A DNA stretch of 64,000 nucleotides from Begonia masoniana (lineage: Eukaryota > Streptophyta > Magnoliopsida > Cucurbitales > Begoniaceae): the NCBI GenBank assembly GCA_022432975.1, contig CM039509.1:22351432-22415431 (forward strand). Reading direction: 5' to 3'. The notes below the pieces were generated by a model. That model had not been told where the DNA came from, did not search any database, and worked only from the letters and a program-made list of their open reading frames with translations. Of the stretch, positions 22,701 through 34,430 are shown one piece after another. The translations under genes were made by a program, and so were the position numbers. Position 1 is the stretch's first letter. Every line of letters starts with the position of its first letter.

Positions 22701-23068
22701 GACCATTGCCGAACAGAGACTGTCGACGCCGCCGACCACCAACGCCGCCGTTCTGCCATCACCACACGCACCAGCACCAACCCGCGCGAATAGAGAACTT
22801 TTATGTTCTGTTCTACCCAAACCGCGCCGCGCTCATGCGAAGCGCCGCCATTCTGCCATCACCGCGCGCCGCCTCTGATAGTGAAGCTCAGCTGCGCCTC
22901 AAGCTCACCGACTGTTCCCTTTCAAGCTCCGATCAGCTTGGTCTACAGGGGACTGTTTTTGGACGAACAGTGAACAATTCTAGTTTGAAATTATTGGTTC
23001 TGGGCGGATTTGAGATTTTTTATTAGGGTAAATAATCGATCTGAATATATTTGTTTTGGCACTGATTT

Positions 23069-24528
23069 TTGATAAAGATGACAGGCAACGATAGTACAAG
23101 CCACGATATTGGAAAATTCGATGGGACAGATTTTGCGTTTTGGAGAATGCAAATTGAGGACTACTTATACGAAAACAAACTTCATCTTCCTTTGAGTGCG
23201 AAGCCAGAGAAGATGGAAGACAGTGAATGGAATCTTCTTGACAGACAGGTTTTGGGAGCCGTCAGATTGATGCTAGCCAAAAGCGTTGCTCACATCGTGG
23301 CAAAGGAGAAGACTACCGCGAGTCTGATGAAGGCTCTATCTGATATGTACGAGAAACCCTCTGCAAATAACAAGGTATTTTTGATGAAGAAACTTTTTAA
23401 TCTGAAGATGATTGATGGTACGTCTGTTGTTGCACATTTGAATGAATTCAATACTATTGTGAATCAATTATTATCTGTGGATATTGATTTTGGGGATGAG
23501 GTTCGTGCCCTAATTTTGTTGGCGTCTCTACCGAATAGCTGGGAGCCTATGAGGGCAGCAGTCAGTAATTCAGTCGGAAGTGCAAAATTAGTATTCACCA
23601 ATATTAGGGATCGTATTCTTACCGAGGAGGTTCGAAAGATTGATTCTGGTGAAACATCAAAAGGTTCAGCTCTCCATGTTGAAAACAGAGGAAGAAATAG
23701 TGAGAGAAACTCCAATCGGGTTAGGGGCGGATCCAGATCCAAGTCGAAAAATGGAAGGGGTCAGTCTAAGTCCCAGCGAACACTTGAGTGCTGGAATTAT
23801 GGCAAGCAGGGTCACATGAAGAAGGATTGCAGAGCACCGAAGAAGAACAGAAATGACAAAGGTGATGGAGCAAATGCAGTAACGGCAGACATCACTGATG
23901 CTTTGCTTCTTTCAGTCGACAGCCCGATAGACTCATGGGTCTTGGACTAGGGAGCATCGCTTCATACCACCGTACACAAGGAATTAATGGAGAATTATAT
24001 GGCTGGAAACTATGGGAAAGTCTACCTTGCATATGGTGAGCCACTGGATATTGTGGGCATCGGTGAAATCAAACTGAAAATAGCAAACGGTTCTGTTTGG
24101 AAGATTAGTAAAGTGAGACACGTGCCAGGGTTGATACGAAATCTGATTTCAGTTGGACAGCTTGATAGTGAAGGTCATGATGTCAATTTCGGAACCAATA
24201 CTTGAAAGGTAACTAAAGGAACGATGGTCGTCGCTCGAGGTCAGAAAACAGGAACCTTATATATGACTTCTACATGTAGAGACACAATTGCCGTTACTGA
24301 TAGCTCGAAGAACGCAGAGTTGTGGCATTGCAGATTAGGCCACAAGAGCGAGAAAGAAATGAAAATTCTTATCAAGAATGGTTAGATTCCGGAGCTGAAG
24401 TCTGTTGAGCATCGATTATGTAAAAGTTACATTTTTGGAAAACATAAACGTGTCAGCTTTCTAAAGGTTGGGAAGGAGCTGAAGCAGAAAAAACTGGAAT
24501 TAGTGCACACTGATGTGTGGGGACCCGC
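23069..24528 (+). pseudogene. Copia element B, 5' half of gag-pol (gag, protease, start of integrase)
   Basis: A plus-strand frame starts at ATG 23078-23080 or slightly earlier (MTGNDSTSHDIGKFDGTDFA). It encodes a UBN2-type Copia gag, a CCHC knuckle in which the second Cys is replaced by Tyr (CWNYGKQGHMKKDC), a protease whose active-site Ser codon has become TAG (WVLD-stop-GASLHTT, 23948-23950), a GAG-pre-integrase domain with ELWHCRLGHKSEKEM, and the integrase opening LVHTDVWGP. Further stops lie near 24205 and 24384. At 24524-24528 (CCCGC) the frame is cut exactly by the start of an LTR. Its continuation is found in reverse on the minus strand at 26698. The gag and protease motifs fit the Tork clade. 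Confidence 0.92.
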
Positions 24529-24860
24529 TGTAACACCCGGTTTTACGGGATTTTTATAATTCCATAACATATGACATTTTTATTAGAATCCTAATGATTT
24601 ATATGGATTTTTGGAGATATACGGGATTTAACGAAATTTCAAAAAGATGCTGAAAGCACGGGAGGGTGAAACGGTAATTGTTATTTTATATTATTATTAT
24701 AATTATTTTTATTTTAAAAGAAAACATTTTATGTTTTCTTTCAAAACAACTGAATGGCTATCGAAGCCATTCAGTTGCTCTTCGCGGCCAAGAGAAGAAC
24801 GGAGAAGGGGGGAAGTGCCGACGACGATCGGCGGAGCAAACCGCCAAAATACCAACTGAC
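24529..24860 (+). mobile_element. First part of a solo LTR split by an inversion
   Basis: It begins TGTAACACCCGGTTTTACGG, the standard start of the Tekay-like LTRs here, directly after the target duplication CCCGC (24524-24528). The resemblance to LTR starts continues through a block like TATGACATTTTTATTAGAATCC. It fades near 24850-24900, where I place the inversion breakpoint (uncertain by tens of bases). The rest of this LTR is read in reverse at 26699-28862. Confidence 0.75.
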
Positions 24861-25305
24861 GCAACGGAAATTGTAAAAAATTATCGAAACTCAAAAAAGC
24901 TGTTGAATCGCGCACGATTACCAACAGTTGTCTTCTAAAATCTGTTCAATTGCGCACAATTACCAGATTAAAGGCATCAATTTTGAAATCCTAAGAGAGA
25001 TCGGAAATTGGAGACAAAGCAAACTTTCATTCAATCCAAAAAACTCCCTCAACCCTAAAAAAAAGAAACTATTTATATCGTCTTAGGAAAATTAAAAAAA
25101 TAACGGAATTTAAAAGAAATAAAAATAATTGCAAAAACGACGATAAAACTTCAGGGCTCGCGCAGTTTGTCTAAACGACGTTCGATCTGATATCTCATGG
25201 GCCCCGTAACTCCACCCGAATCAAAAGTTATGGGCTCCGGAAGTCGGGCCCTCGCAAAGCTCGATCTTGTTGCTCCAGAAAATCCAATGCGATTTGATCC
25301 ACATC
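24861..25305 (-). other. Unassigned segment beside the inversion breakpoint, with a minus-strand TATA-like box
   Basis: It lies between the split LTR and the truncated RT of element B. On the minus strand GATATAAATAG (about 25070) resembles a TATA box and is followed by a leader-like stretch. Near 25205-25305 the minus strand reads through from the Copia RT break into sequence I do not recognise. Before the inversion this piece would have lain just downstream of the truncated Copia. It may be a fragment of another element's LTR. Confidence 0.4.
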
Positions 25306-26698
25306 ACATTGCCTTGGAGCCTGTTTCAAGCCATATAAGCTCTTTTGAAGCTTACACACAAGCTCCTCTTTATCTTTCACCTCAAAACCTTGCGGTTGCC
25401 GCATGTAGATCTCTTCATCTAAATCACCGTGAAGAAAAGCAGTTTTCACGTCCATCTGCTGAAGATGAAGGTCTTCTTTCACAACCAAACCCAAGACAGT
25501 TCTGATCGTCGTCAATTTCACCACCGGTGAGAAAATCTCGGTGTAGTCAATACCTTCCTTTCCCCTTACAACCAACCTAGCCTTGTACCGCTTGCTCCCA
25601 TCATGTTCTTCTTTAATTCGGTAAACCCACTTGTTGTGCAGTGCTTTCTTACCCTTCGGCAACTCAGTCAATTGCCAAGTTTGATTTGATTTCAATGAGT
25701 CCATCTCATCTTTCATGGCTGTCTCCCACTTAATCGAATCATCAGACTGTGCTGCTTCCTCATAATATTCTGGTTCCTGCGTCAGTCAGCAGGATGTAAT
25801 TAAGAGACGGAGACCATCTATGGACTGGTTTGCTGATTCTGTATGATCTTCTCAGTTCTGCAATCGGCGTTTGCGGATTTAGTTCTGGAGCCACATTCTC
25901 GTCAACTTCTTCTTTAACAACATCCCGATTTTCTTCAGCAGTCAGACTATTTTCAGTTGAAAAATCTCTGAAGTTGACCACAGTAGACTCTTTCAATACA
26001 GAACTCCCACTGTCAGAAGTCTTACCAACAGCATCCTTGTAAAGAACTTGTTTGTTGAAGATGACGTTCCTGGTGCGAATGATCTTCTGATTTTGATTAT
26101 CCCAGAAACGATAACCAAACTCGGCGTCACCATAACTAATAAGAAAACACTTATTAGATTTCGAATCAAGTTTACTTCTATCAGAATCATCAATATGAAC
26201 ATATGATAAGCAACCAAAAACTTTCCGAAAAGAAAAGTTTACCTTTTTACCGCTCCAAACTTCTTCTGGAACTTTGAAATCTAGAGGTACATATGGTCCT
26301 TTATTGATCAGGTAGGTTGCTGTGCTGACTGCATCTGCCCAAAAGGTTTTAGGCAACCCGGCATGCAATCTCATGCTTCTTGCACGTTCATTCAGCGTTC
26401 TGTTCATCCTTTCAGCTACTCCATTCTCTTGAGGCATTCGAGGAATAGTCTTCTGCATCTTGATCCCATTCATGGCACAATACTCTCTGAACTCTGCATT
26501 GATGTACTCGCCTCCGTTGTCGGATCTTAAACACTTCACTTTCAGATTCGTTTCATTCTCAACCAAAGCCTTCCACTTCTTGAAAACACTGAATACATCA
26601 GACTTGTTCTTCATGAAATAGACCCAAACCTTTCTTTTTGAATCATCTATGAACGTCACATAGTAGTATGATCCACCAAGAGAAGAAACAGGTGCGGG
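25306..26698 (-). pseudogene. Copia element B, 3' half (integrase core to mid-RT), inverted
   Basis: On the minus strand from 26698 the frame reads APVSSLGGSYYYVTFIDD, which continues exactly from LVHTDVWGP at 24500-24528 on the plus strand. It contains the integrase core (SDNGGEY, then MPQENGVAERMNRTL), the connector to RRSYRISKPVHRW, a frameshift near 25760, and the first half of the RT ([48 protein letters not shown]). It stops before the RT catalytic YVDD motif. RNase H and the 3' LTR are missing. The target duplication appears in reverse as GCGGG at 26694-26698. Confidence 0.9.
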
Positions 26699-28862
26699 TG
26701 TAGCGACCCTAATACTATACCCAATTTTCCGTACTATATATTTATTTTTATACTTAAAACTTTAAGTGGAAAACAATTTAATAAAACGTTTAAAACAATT
26801 ACAAAACAATTATTTAAACCAACATTAAAATCAACTTAATAACTAACAGAACACTCGGCCAAGGAGGGAGGGGCAAGAGAGTCAAAACAGAAAAAGACAA
26901 GAGGGCCGATCGATCGGCCCCTCAATGGGCAATCGATCTCCCTCTAATGGCCGCTCATTTTCTCCCTTCTTTCTTCCAACTTTTACACACTCCAATCACA
27001 CCCAAACACATTCACATTTTACACTTCGCACATCTTTCCCTTCATTAACTTACTTTTAAGCATATCTCGTAACAATACTTCAACTCCCCTACAGTCCTCA
27101 CTCCACTAAATCACCCAAAAACCGACTCAAAACACATTTAAAACATAACTCGAATTCATAAAAACGAACTACGTGGTTCGGTTTGAAAGTTTAACATATC
27201 CTCCTGTTTTAAAATCACCAAACAATTCACGAAAGTCTAAATAAAAACCTTAACAAAACGTTTTATAAACAGGTTTGCCAAAACATCAAAATATCAACCT
27301 ATCAACTATCCAAACCCAAGCATCCTAAAATGATCTAACAGTATAATTATCCATTTTAACTCACCATCAACCCAACAATTCCCAAAAAAACGTCAAAACA
27401 TCAAACCATGAGTCCCATAGGTCAAAATGCGCCTCAACTGTGCCAACAAACAACCGCAAGTCATCCTCCGTCAACTGCATCACTCCTTAGGTGGAGGGAC
27501 CTCGTCCTCGCCTATGTCGAAGTCACCTACACCATACAGACACCTATGAGATAAAAATCTCAGCAAATTCTAGTAAATGTAAATGCATGCTATGCATATG
27601 AGTTCAGAAATCGTGCAGCATTTTCTTTATCTTTACTCTGTGGGTGTCACCGAGATCTCAGCCTCCTAACCGGAGAGAGCACATCCAGCGGTCGGACTAC
27701 TCTTTCCAGCTAGAAGAGGGGGGTACACGCTTACAACACGTACAGCCGTGCCTGAGCCCCATCTCGCATGACCTATAACTGTATGAGTATGCAATAGATG
27801 TGGTATTGTGACAAGCCCGTAATCGGCCTTCACAATAGGTCGTGCCCCTCTCTAGGCCACATCGCCATTTTCTTTAAAACATCATGCGGAAATTCATTTT
27901 CTATGTTCTTTTAAGATACGTGATACGTGAACAGTTCAATACGACAGAAAGTAAACATACATACGGAGCATACCATCAAAACACAACATCAACCTATAAA
28001 ACAATCGAACCCTAACTACCCAACCAAAGCGATTAAATAAACACATCACGAAAACTCCTCGAGACAACCTCGACGTACGGTGTAGGCCAATCGGCCAGAG
28101 AAAATCACGAGAACTTACCTGTCTTCTGTAGCTCGCTGGGTTTGGCACCTCAACACCTATGGCTTGACCTATGACAAACATTCAAGTTTCATTAAATCAA
28201 GCTTACATTCACTAATTTACTCTCAAACTACTATTTCAAGCCTAATACAACTAAAACCTAACTAAATGGACCACTAATTTGGGTTCGGTAAAAACCGACC
28301 CGAAACTTCGAACGCGCGTAACTTTTGCGTCGGTTATCGGAATCAAACGATTCCAGCGGCCACGTACTCCTCTAATAACCTATTTTAAGCTGTCAAAAGG
28401 AATTTTTAAACAAACAACCATAGCTAGGTCAAATATCCAAAAACCCGAACTGCCCTAAGTCTGAAATTCCCCCCTTTCCGATTTTCCATCAATTTTCACT
28501 CATTTCCTCACCAATTAACCTCAAATAGCCTCAATTAGCATAAGCTAATCGAAATCCCGAGACTTCACACCAAAAACCGAAACTCCCAAATTTGGAGTTC
28601 TCTGTTTTTCGCTCAAATTGAGCTCACCATTGCTCGGCAACCATTGCCGGCGTTAAGCTCGGCCATTTGACGCCAAGAACGGCCAAAAGCCGCCAGAAAT
28701 CCGAGCTCAATCGAGCTCATCCCTCTCGGCCCTAAACAGGGAACAGAACAGGGCAAAAATCAACTTACCGGTCGGTTTGTGCGTGGAGACAGGCCGGAAC
28801 CCGCTCGCCGCCGTCGTCTGGCCGGAGAACGTCGGAAACCTTAGAGCCAAACGATTCTTGCT
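26699..28862 (-). mobile_element. Remaining part of the split solo LTR, inverted
   Basis: Read on the minus strand it ends with AGGGTCGCTACA at 26699, next to the reversed target duplication. It matches the 5' LTR of element A in order: palindrome cluster (26905-26945), conserved acceptor block GGTGTAGGTGACTTCGAC (about 27530), the exon-like block ending at 28119 before GTAAGT (28113-28118), and GGCCGATTGGCCTACACC. At its far end near 28862 it stops short of a TGTAAC start and abuts the gag of element C. With the 24529-24860 part the total is about 2.5 kb, the normal size of this LTR type. Confidence 0.78.
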
Positions 28863-28865
28863 TCT

Positions 28866-29994
28866 ATGGCGGGCCGAAGAAATCAGCGACAACAGCGAGT
28901 TGAAGAGATTTATGACCGCACCAATGAAGCTGCGTTAGAAGAACGACTTAGACAGATGATTGAGCAACGATTCGAATTGATTATGGATAAATTAGCGACC
29001 AGGATGGATGCGTTACTCACCAACCGAAATCGGCGAAACATAGGAGGGGGCCGAGAAGCGAGGCTCGAAGTGGTCAATTTTTCGGGTTCCGAACGCGAGG
29101 ATGATCTTCCCCAAGGCCGTTAGAGGAGATAGAGAACTCCAGTCGAGGATGATAGGAGGCGATTGGAATCGGGAATGCGTACTGAAATTCCAGAATTCAA
29201 TGGGGGCCTGCACGCGGAAGACTTTGATGATTGGTTAGCGACAGTGGATGAGGTTCTGGATTTCAAGGAAGTACCAGATGACAAGCATGTGCTTTTAGTC
29301 GCGACCAGGTTCCGGGGAAGAGCTACAGCATGGTGGCAACAAATGAAACTCTCTCGCAATAGTTTGGGTAAGTCGAAAATTGCCTCTTGGAAAAAGATGA
29401 AAAAACACCTACGTGCAGCGTTCCTCCCATTTAATTATCAGAGAATTTTGTATCGGTGACTACAAAATTTAAAGCAGGGCACTCGAACAGTAGATGACTA
29501 CACTACAGAGTTTCATCAATTAGTTGCCAGGAATGAGATTCAAGAAACAGACGACCAACTAGTGGCAAGATATACCGGTGGCTTGAAGCTACAAATTCAG
29601 GACACCCTGAATATGTTTGACCCTATGTCGGTTTCCGAAGCACATCAGCGCGCTTTAATGGTGGAAAAACAGACCCGTCGCACTTATTCGAGTGGCGGCT
29701 CAACTACAATGACTCATAATTCCAGCACGACCAGCACAGCGGTTTTGGCAACTAAACCCGCCAATATTCAGTTTCAAAGCTGCACGACCTGCACCATTAA
29801 ATGTTTTTCTTGTGGAGAAGTTGGTCATCAACAGTCAGACTGTAAGCGAGTTGGCAAACGGGCACTATTTGCAGATACTGATGATGGTGAGAATGAAGAT
29901 GTCGTTGTGGCTGAACATCTGACCTTTGATGATGAACAACAAGAAGAGGAAAAAATTACTGGAGATGTCGGAGTGGCTCTAGTGGTACGAAGGT
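28866..29994 (+). pseudogene. Ty3/gypsy element C, gag region
   Basis: One frame from ATG 28866 (MAGRRNQRQQRVEEIYDRTN) to 29994 is broken by stops at about 29121, 29130 and 29457. It contains the retrotransposon gag block with DFDDWLATVDEVLDFKEVPD and a CCHC knuckle CFSCGEVGHQQSDC (about 29805). The start codon lies directly at the junction with the inverted LTR, so the element's own 5' LTR and primer site are lost. At 29990-29994 a solo LTR interrupts the frame without loss of sequence. The frame resumes at 32437 (VVRR followed by FYLTPKIQ). Confidence 0.9.
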
Positions 29995-30145
29995 TGTAAC
30001 ACCCGACATTTTCAGCCAGGTGATTTTCTTAACGGAATTAACTGTCACTTTTATTGTTGATCTTTAACTTAAATTTTAATGCCTAAGCTCATTTGGTTTC
30101 TATTTGTGTGGTGGCAGAACTGTAATTAAGAGGGATTTTATTTAG

Positions 30146-30154
30146 TATAAAAAG
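30146..30154 (+). promoter_or_regulatory. Probable TATA box of the solo LTR in element C
   Basis: TATAAAAAG about 150 bases into the LTR, followed by a C/T-rich leader. An ATG at 30158 sits very close downstream, so a transcript starting here at the usual distance would skip it. Confidence 0.5.
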
Positions 30155-31689
30155 AAAATGGAAACCTTAAACCTCACCAACGCCACTGTAGCCGACACTT
30201 TCTCCTTTCAGCGATTTTCTCTCCCGAGCTCTCGCTCTCTGCCTGCCAGTAATCCTCTCTTCGACGACCAGTTCCCTTGCTATTTCTCGGATACTCTACG
30301 CTCGAGGTATGAGTTAGACAATGTAGTTGTTAGTTACTTGTTAAGCTCTGTTTTTCAGCTTGTGTTGGAGTTTGGTTTCTCCAATGGCCGAGTAACAATA
30401 GTAACATTTATAATCTGGATTTAGTGATGTCATTTCCGAATCGATTCTGGACATTTAATATAACCGACCCTGATTAATCGTTAGTTGAACCTAGCTGTTT
30501 CGGTTTTTGGATTTCAAACTGCACACAGAGAACTAGACTAAGGGATTCGGGAATGACTTTAACTACTAGATCCTAGGATGACTTGTGATTAGGACTTTTA
30601 GGATTTTGTTTTAACTACTGCGATGTAAATGTTTTAGGTGAAGAAGTCTGAAGAAAAGGAGCACGAATTTGCTAAGGAAGCCAGATAAGTGAATGTATTA
30701 AGATTTCCGGCCATTAGGGCCCTACATCTTAAGAGTACTAAATTAGTTATGTGTTTGATGTTTGTTTTAAGTTAGTAAGATGGTTTGTACTTGGATGATT
30801 TACGGATGTTTGGGGACTATGTTATATGATGTTCTGATAGAGTTTATGAAGTCAACTATCTAGTATGATATTTTCCATAGTATGATGATTTAAGAACATT
30901 CATGTCATGCATCATGATTTACTTTTCAAGCATATGAAAATGATTTATGAGCATGTTTTTCCCCCATGAACAAGATATGAGAATGAATATGAAACTTATG
31001 CAACCGGATTAAGTGAGAGTTGGGGCGGTTTGGCGTATGTCACTGTCCAAAGAGAAGGACCATGAATACGGCCCGAAAGGGACTATGTACACTTGCACTG
31101 TCATCCCCCATTTACGGCACAAATCCTCCCTTAATCCATATGATGAAAGTGATGAACAAGAACACGAATAAGAACAAGAGAAGAACATGAAACGAACATA
31201 ATCATGATTTTCTTGCAACTATGCATTCACGTATACATGTTAGTATTGCATTCCTTACTAAGCATTAGGCTTATAGTTTAAACCTTATGATGTAGGTGAC
31301 GAGATATCAGGTGAGGAATTCAAAGTTGATGAAGATGTTTAAGTTGGTTGCTGGAAGGTGCTCAAGGTGGAAGTTTGTGGCTGGCAGGCAAAATCGACCC
31401 GTGGTTATGCTCTTATTATGTCAGTAAGGTTTATGAGAAAACTAATGTTTAAGTAGGATGAGATCTTTCTTTGAATACTGGATTTCGTGATTGTCTGGTT
31501 TGGTTACCGAGTCGGGGATGATTAAAAGAGAATAGAATAACCTGTTTTAAATAAGTCTTCCGCTACATGTAATCTAGATGAGTCCATGATTTATGTCTGC
31601 CTATGTTTATGTCTACGAAGTATGAGATCTGTGAAGGTCAGGTTACCTTTCTGTCGGTATGAGTTGTTTAAAGATTTTCGGGTTTCATT

Positions 31690-31940
31690 GCGGTGTGATA
31701 GAAGTTGGGTGAACGTATCATCCGACTGACGTCACCGGTGGATGGTGAACGTTTGCTGTTCACCGGATGATGTCTCTTATCGGATGAGGTAAGTGAGTCA
31801 CGTGTTTTGCACATGCCTACCGGAAGATGTCTCTGACGGATGAGGACATCATCCGGCTGACGTCATCGGTGGATGGTGAACTATTGTTGTTCACCGGATG
31901 ATGTCTCTTACTGGCGATGTTAAGTAGTCACGTGAGATGC
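31690..31940 (+). repeat. Two tandem copies of a ~130-bp LTR segment with bZIP and G-box motifs
   Basis: TGACGTCA occurs at 31727-31734 and 31858-31865, and CACGTG at 31799-31804 and 31929-31934, with spacings of 131 and 130 bp. Between them are repeated CACCGGATGATGTCTCTTA and GGTGGATGGTGAAC segments. TGACGTCA is the core recognised by plant TGA/bZIP factors and CACGTG is the G-box. Function here is inferred only. Confidence 0.8.
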
Positions 31941-32436
31941 ACATGATAACCGGATGATGTAGATTTTCACTACCGGCAGAAGCGAGCCCTGTGCTTGTCG
32001 TTTAGCGATCGGCGTAAGTGAGTTTTATGTTTTGTCGTTTAGTGATCGGTAGAGGTTGAGTGTTTTATGCATCGGATTATGTGAGTAGAGCTGCTTGTTG
32101 TCTAGCAACCGGCAGATGCCTGCAATTTCGAGCAGCTCAAGAATAATGAGGTCGAGTGTTCTAAGGGCATTTTCTTTTGCCCGATTATGTTACAAAGCCA
32201 ATGTCTGGGTTAGTTGTTCGATTCTGTTGATGATGAATTCGCAAAATTTAAGACAAAGGCAAGTTTTGAAAGGATCGAGCTTTGTCAGTTTTAGCGTTGT
32301 CCCGAGTTTTGTCAAAAAAAAAAAACAAGGGATATATATATATATATATAAAGTTGTACAGATAGAAGGATTAATATTCATGATTTAAGAAAGTTTATTA
32401 ATTATGCCTTGACCCTACTGGGGTCCTTACAAAGGT

Positions 32437-34171
32437 TCTATTTAACGCCAAAAATACAGGGGGACGATGACTGGTTGCGAAGTAATATTTTCCAGTCCAC
32501 CTACATGATTCTAGGCAAAGTGTGTCGTTTTGTGATCGATGCGGGAAGTTGTGAAAATATAGTCTCCGAAGAAGCAGTTCAGAAGCTACATATTAAAGCG
32601 GAGGAGCATCCTAAACCATACAAACTCGCCTGGCTTAAGAAAGGGGTGAGGTGACAGTCTTTAAGCGCGCGCTAGTTCCTATCTCTATTGGGGCTAAATA
32701 TCGAGATGAAATATGGTGTGACGTAGTCAATATGGACGCGTGTCATTTGTTGCTTGGGCGGCCTTGGCAGTACGATCGTAAGGTGCTACATGACGGAAAG
32801 ACAAGTACCTACAGCTTCACCTTTAATGGGATTAAAGTGGTTTTGATGCCAAACAAACCGATAACTCTAGCGAACAATACCACTATGCTGTCTTTAGCTC
32901 AATTCGAGGATGAACTGCTAGCTGCAGATTCTGTATTTCTACTGATTGGAAAGATACCTCGGGTTCGACAACAATTCCGACAGAAGTGGCACCGTTATTG
33001 ACGAAGTTTTTCGATGTTTTCCCTGATGATCTTCCTGCCCATCTACCCCCCTTGCGAAATATACAGCACCACATCGATTTAGAACCAGGCGCGGCATTGC
33101 CTAACAAGCCACATTATAGAATGAGTCTTAAAGAACATGAAGAGTTGCGCAGACAGGTCGAAGAATTATTATCAAAGGGCCACATCAGGGAGAGCATGAG
33201 CCCGTGTGCTGTACCAGCTTTGTTAACTCCCAAAAAAGATTGCTCTTGGCGTATGTGTATAGACAGCAGGGCCATCAACAAAATAACAGTAAGGTACAGA
33301 TTTCCTATTCCACGCCTGGATAATTTATTAGATCAGATTAGTGGGGCTACAATATTTTCCAAGCTTGATTTGAAAAGTGGGTACTATCAGATTCGAATTA
33401 GGCCTAGCGATGAATGGAAGACTGCCTTTAAAACCCAGGAGGGATTATATGAATGGCTAGTAATGCCATTCGGACTGTCTAACACCTCTAGTACTTTTAT
33501 GCGAGTGATGAACTAGCTATTGAGGCCATTTATTGGAAAATTTGCGGTTGTATATTTTGATGATATTTTAATTTACAGCGCACACCCCGAAGAACACCTA
33601 CAACACTTACGGGAAATTCTTTGTGTACTTCGCAACGATCGGTTTTATGCTACGATCAAAAAATGTGTATTCATGGCTCGTAAGGTTTTATTTTTGGGGT
33701 ATGTGATCTCAGCTGATGGTTTGCATATGGATGAGAGCAAGATTGAAGCGATTACATCCTGGCCAACACCAGATTCGATTACGACAGTACGCAGTTTTCA
33801 TGGATTGGTGTCCTTTTATAGGCGTTTTATTCCTCATTTCAGTAGTATCATGCCCCTGTGACGGACTGCATGAAAGGGAGGAAATTTATATGGACTGCAG
33901 AGGCAGATGAGGCATTTCAATTGATTAAAACATGATTAACTGCAGCGCCAATTTTGATATTGCCGGACTTCCGGCAGCGATTTAAAGTACACACTGATGC
34001 CTCGAAAGTTGGAATTGGAGCTGTCTTGAGCCAAAACAGCAAGCCAGTGGCCTATTTCAGCGAGAAATTATCTGGTTGTAAAATTAATTACAATACTTAT
34101 GATATGGAATTTTATGCAGTTGTGCAGGCAGTAAGACATTGGCGACACTATCTATTCCATAAGGAGTTCGT
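32437..34171 (+). pseudogene. Ty3/gypsy element C, protease to RNase H
   Basis: It continues the gag frame after the solo LTR. A protease-like domain with VIDAGSCENIVSEEAVQKL (retropepsin DAGS) lies at about 32530. A frameshift near 32645 is followed by YRDEIWCDVVNMDACHLLLG. A second frameshift near 33000 leads into the [22 protein letters not shown], then [10 protein letters not shown], a stop at 33514-33516, and the catalytic YFDD at about 33556. A frameshift near 33861 leads into RNase H with HTDASKVGIGAVLSQNSKPV. The sequence breaks after HKEFV at about 34171, so integrase and 3' LTR are absent. At least three frameshifts and two stops show an old, dead copy. Confidence 0.9.
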
Positions 34172-34201
34172 ATGGGCGGCACTGAACTCGTCTTGAACTT
34201 G

Positions 34202-34426
34202 TCACCACTGGATTTTTGAAACTTTAGCCCCTGACGAGTCAACCTGTCGTATTGGGACGGCTTCGGTGATTTTCAGAGTAACCCTTTCAATAACAAAGGG
34301 GTTTACAGTCGGTGAAGAAGGTGAAAAAATCACGATAGCCGAATTCAGATTCGGCATAACCTCTGGAACATTCTCTGGAATATTGCTTGAAACCTGCTCG
34401 TCGATAACCTCTTCGATAATGACCAT
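34202..34426 (-). other. Open frame of 74 codons, unknown, possibly a retrotransposon remnant
   Basis: A minus-strand ATG at 34426 starts an acidic, Pro/Val-rich sequence (MVIIEEVIDEQVSSNIPENV) ending at 34202. A pyrimidine-rich CTCTCTCTC stretch just upstream resembles a 5' leader. It lies between the broken end of element C (34171) and the pol end of Sirevirus-like element D. I do not recognise the product. It may be part of a 3' accessory frame of element D or the start of an unrelated gene. Confidence 0.35.
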
Positions 34427-34430
34427 TTTG

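Larger units (their letters stand above)
29995..32431 (+). mobile_element. Solo LTR inserted in the gag-pol frame of element C, 2437 bp
   Basis: The ends are TGTAACACCCGAC and GGGTCCTTACA, with a perfect 5-bp target duplication AAGGT at 29990-29994 and 32432-32436. Removing it restores the reading frame of element C, which confirms the borders. It has a TATA box (30146-30154), a leader, an exon-like block (30638-30684), an acceptor block (about 31290), a duplicated 130-bp segment with TGACGTCA and CACGTG motifs (31727-31934), and a (TA)n run near 32335. It is a diverged member of the same LTR group. Confidence 0.93.

Noticed and set aside
21301..26698. Two separate Copia elements, one plus and one minus
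   Set aside because: The two halves join exactly at LVHTDVWGP/APVSSLGGS and share the CCCGC duplication in opposite orientation, so one element broken by an inversion explains both.
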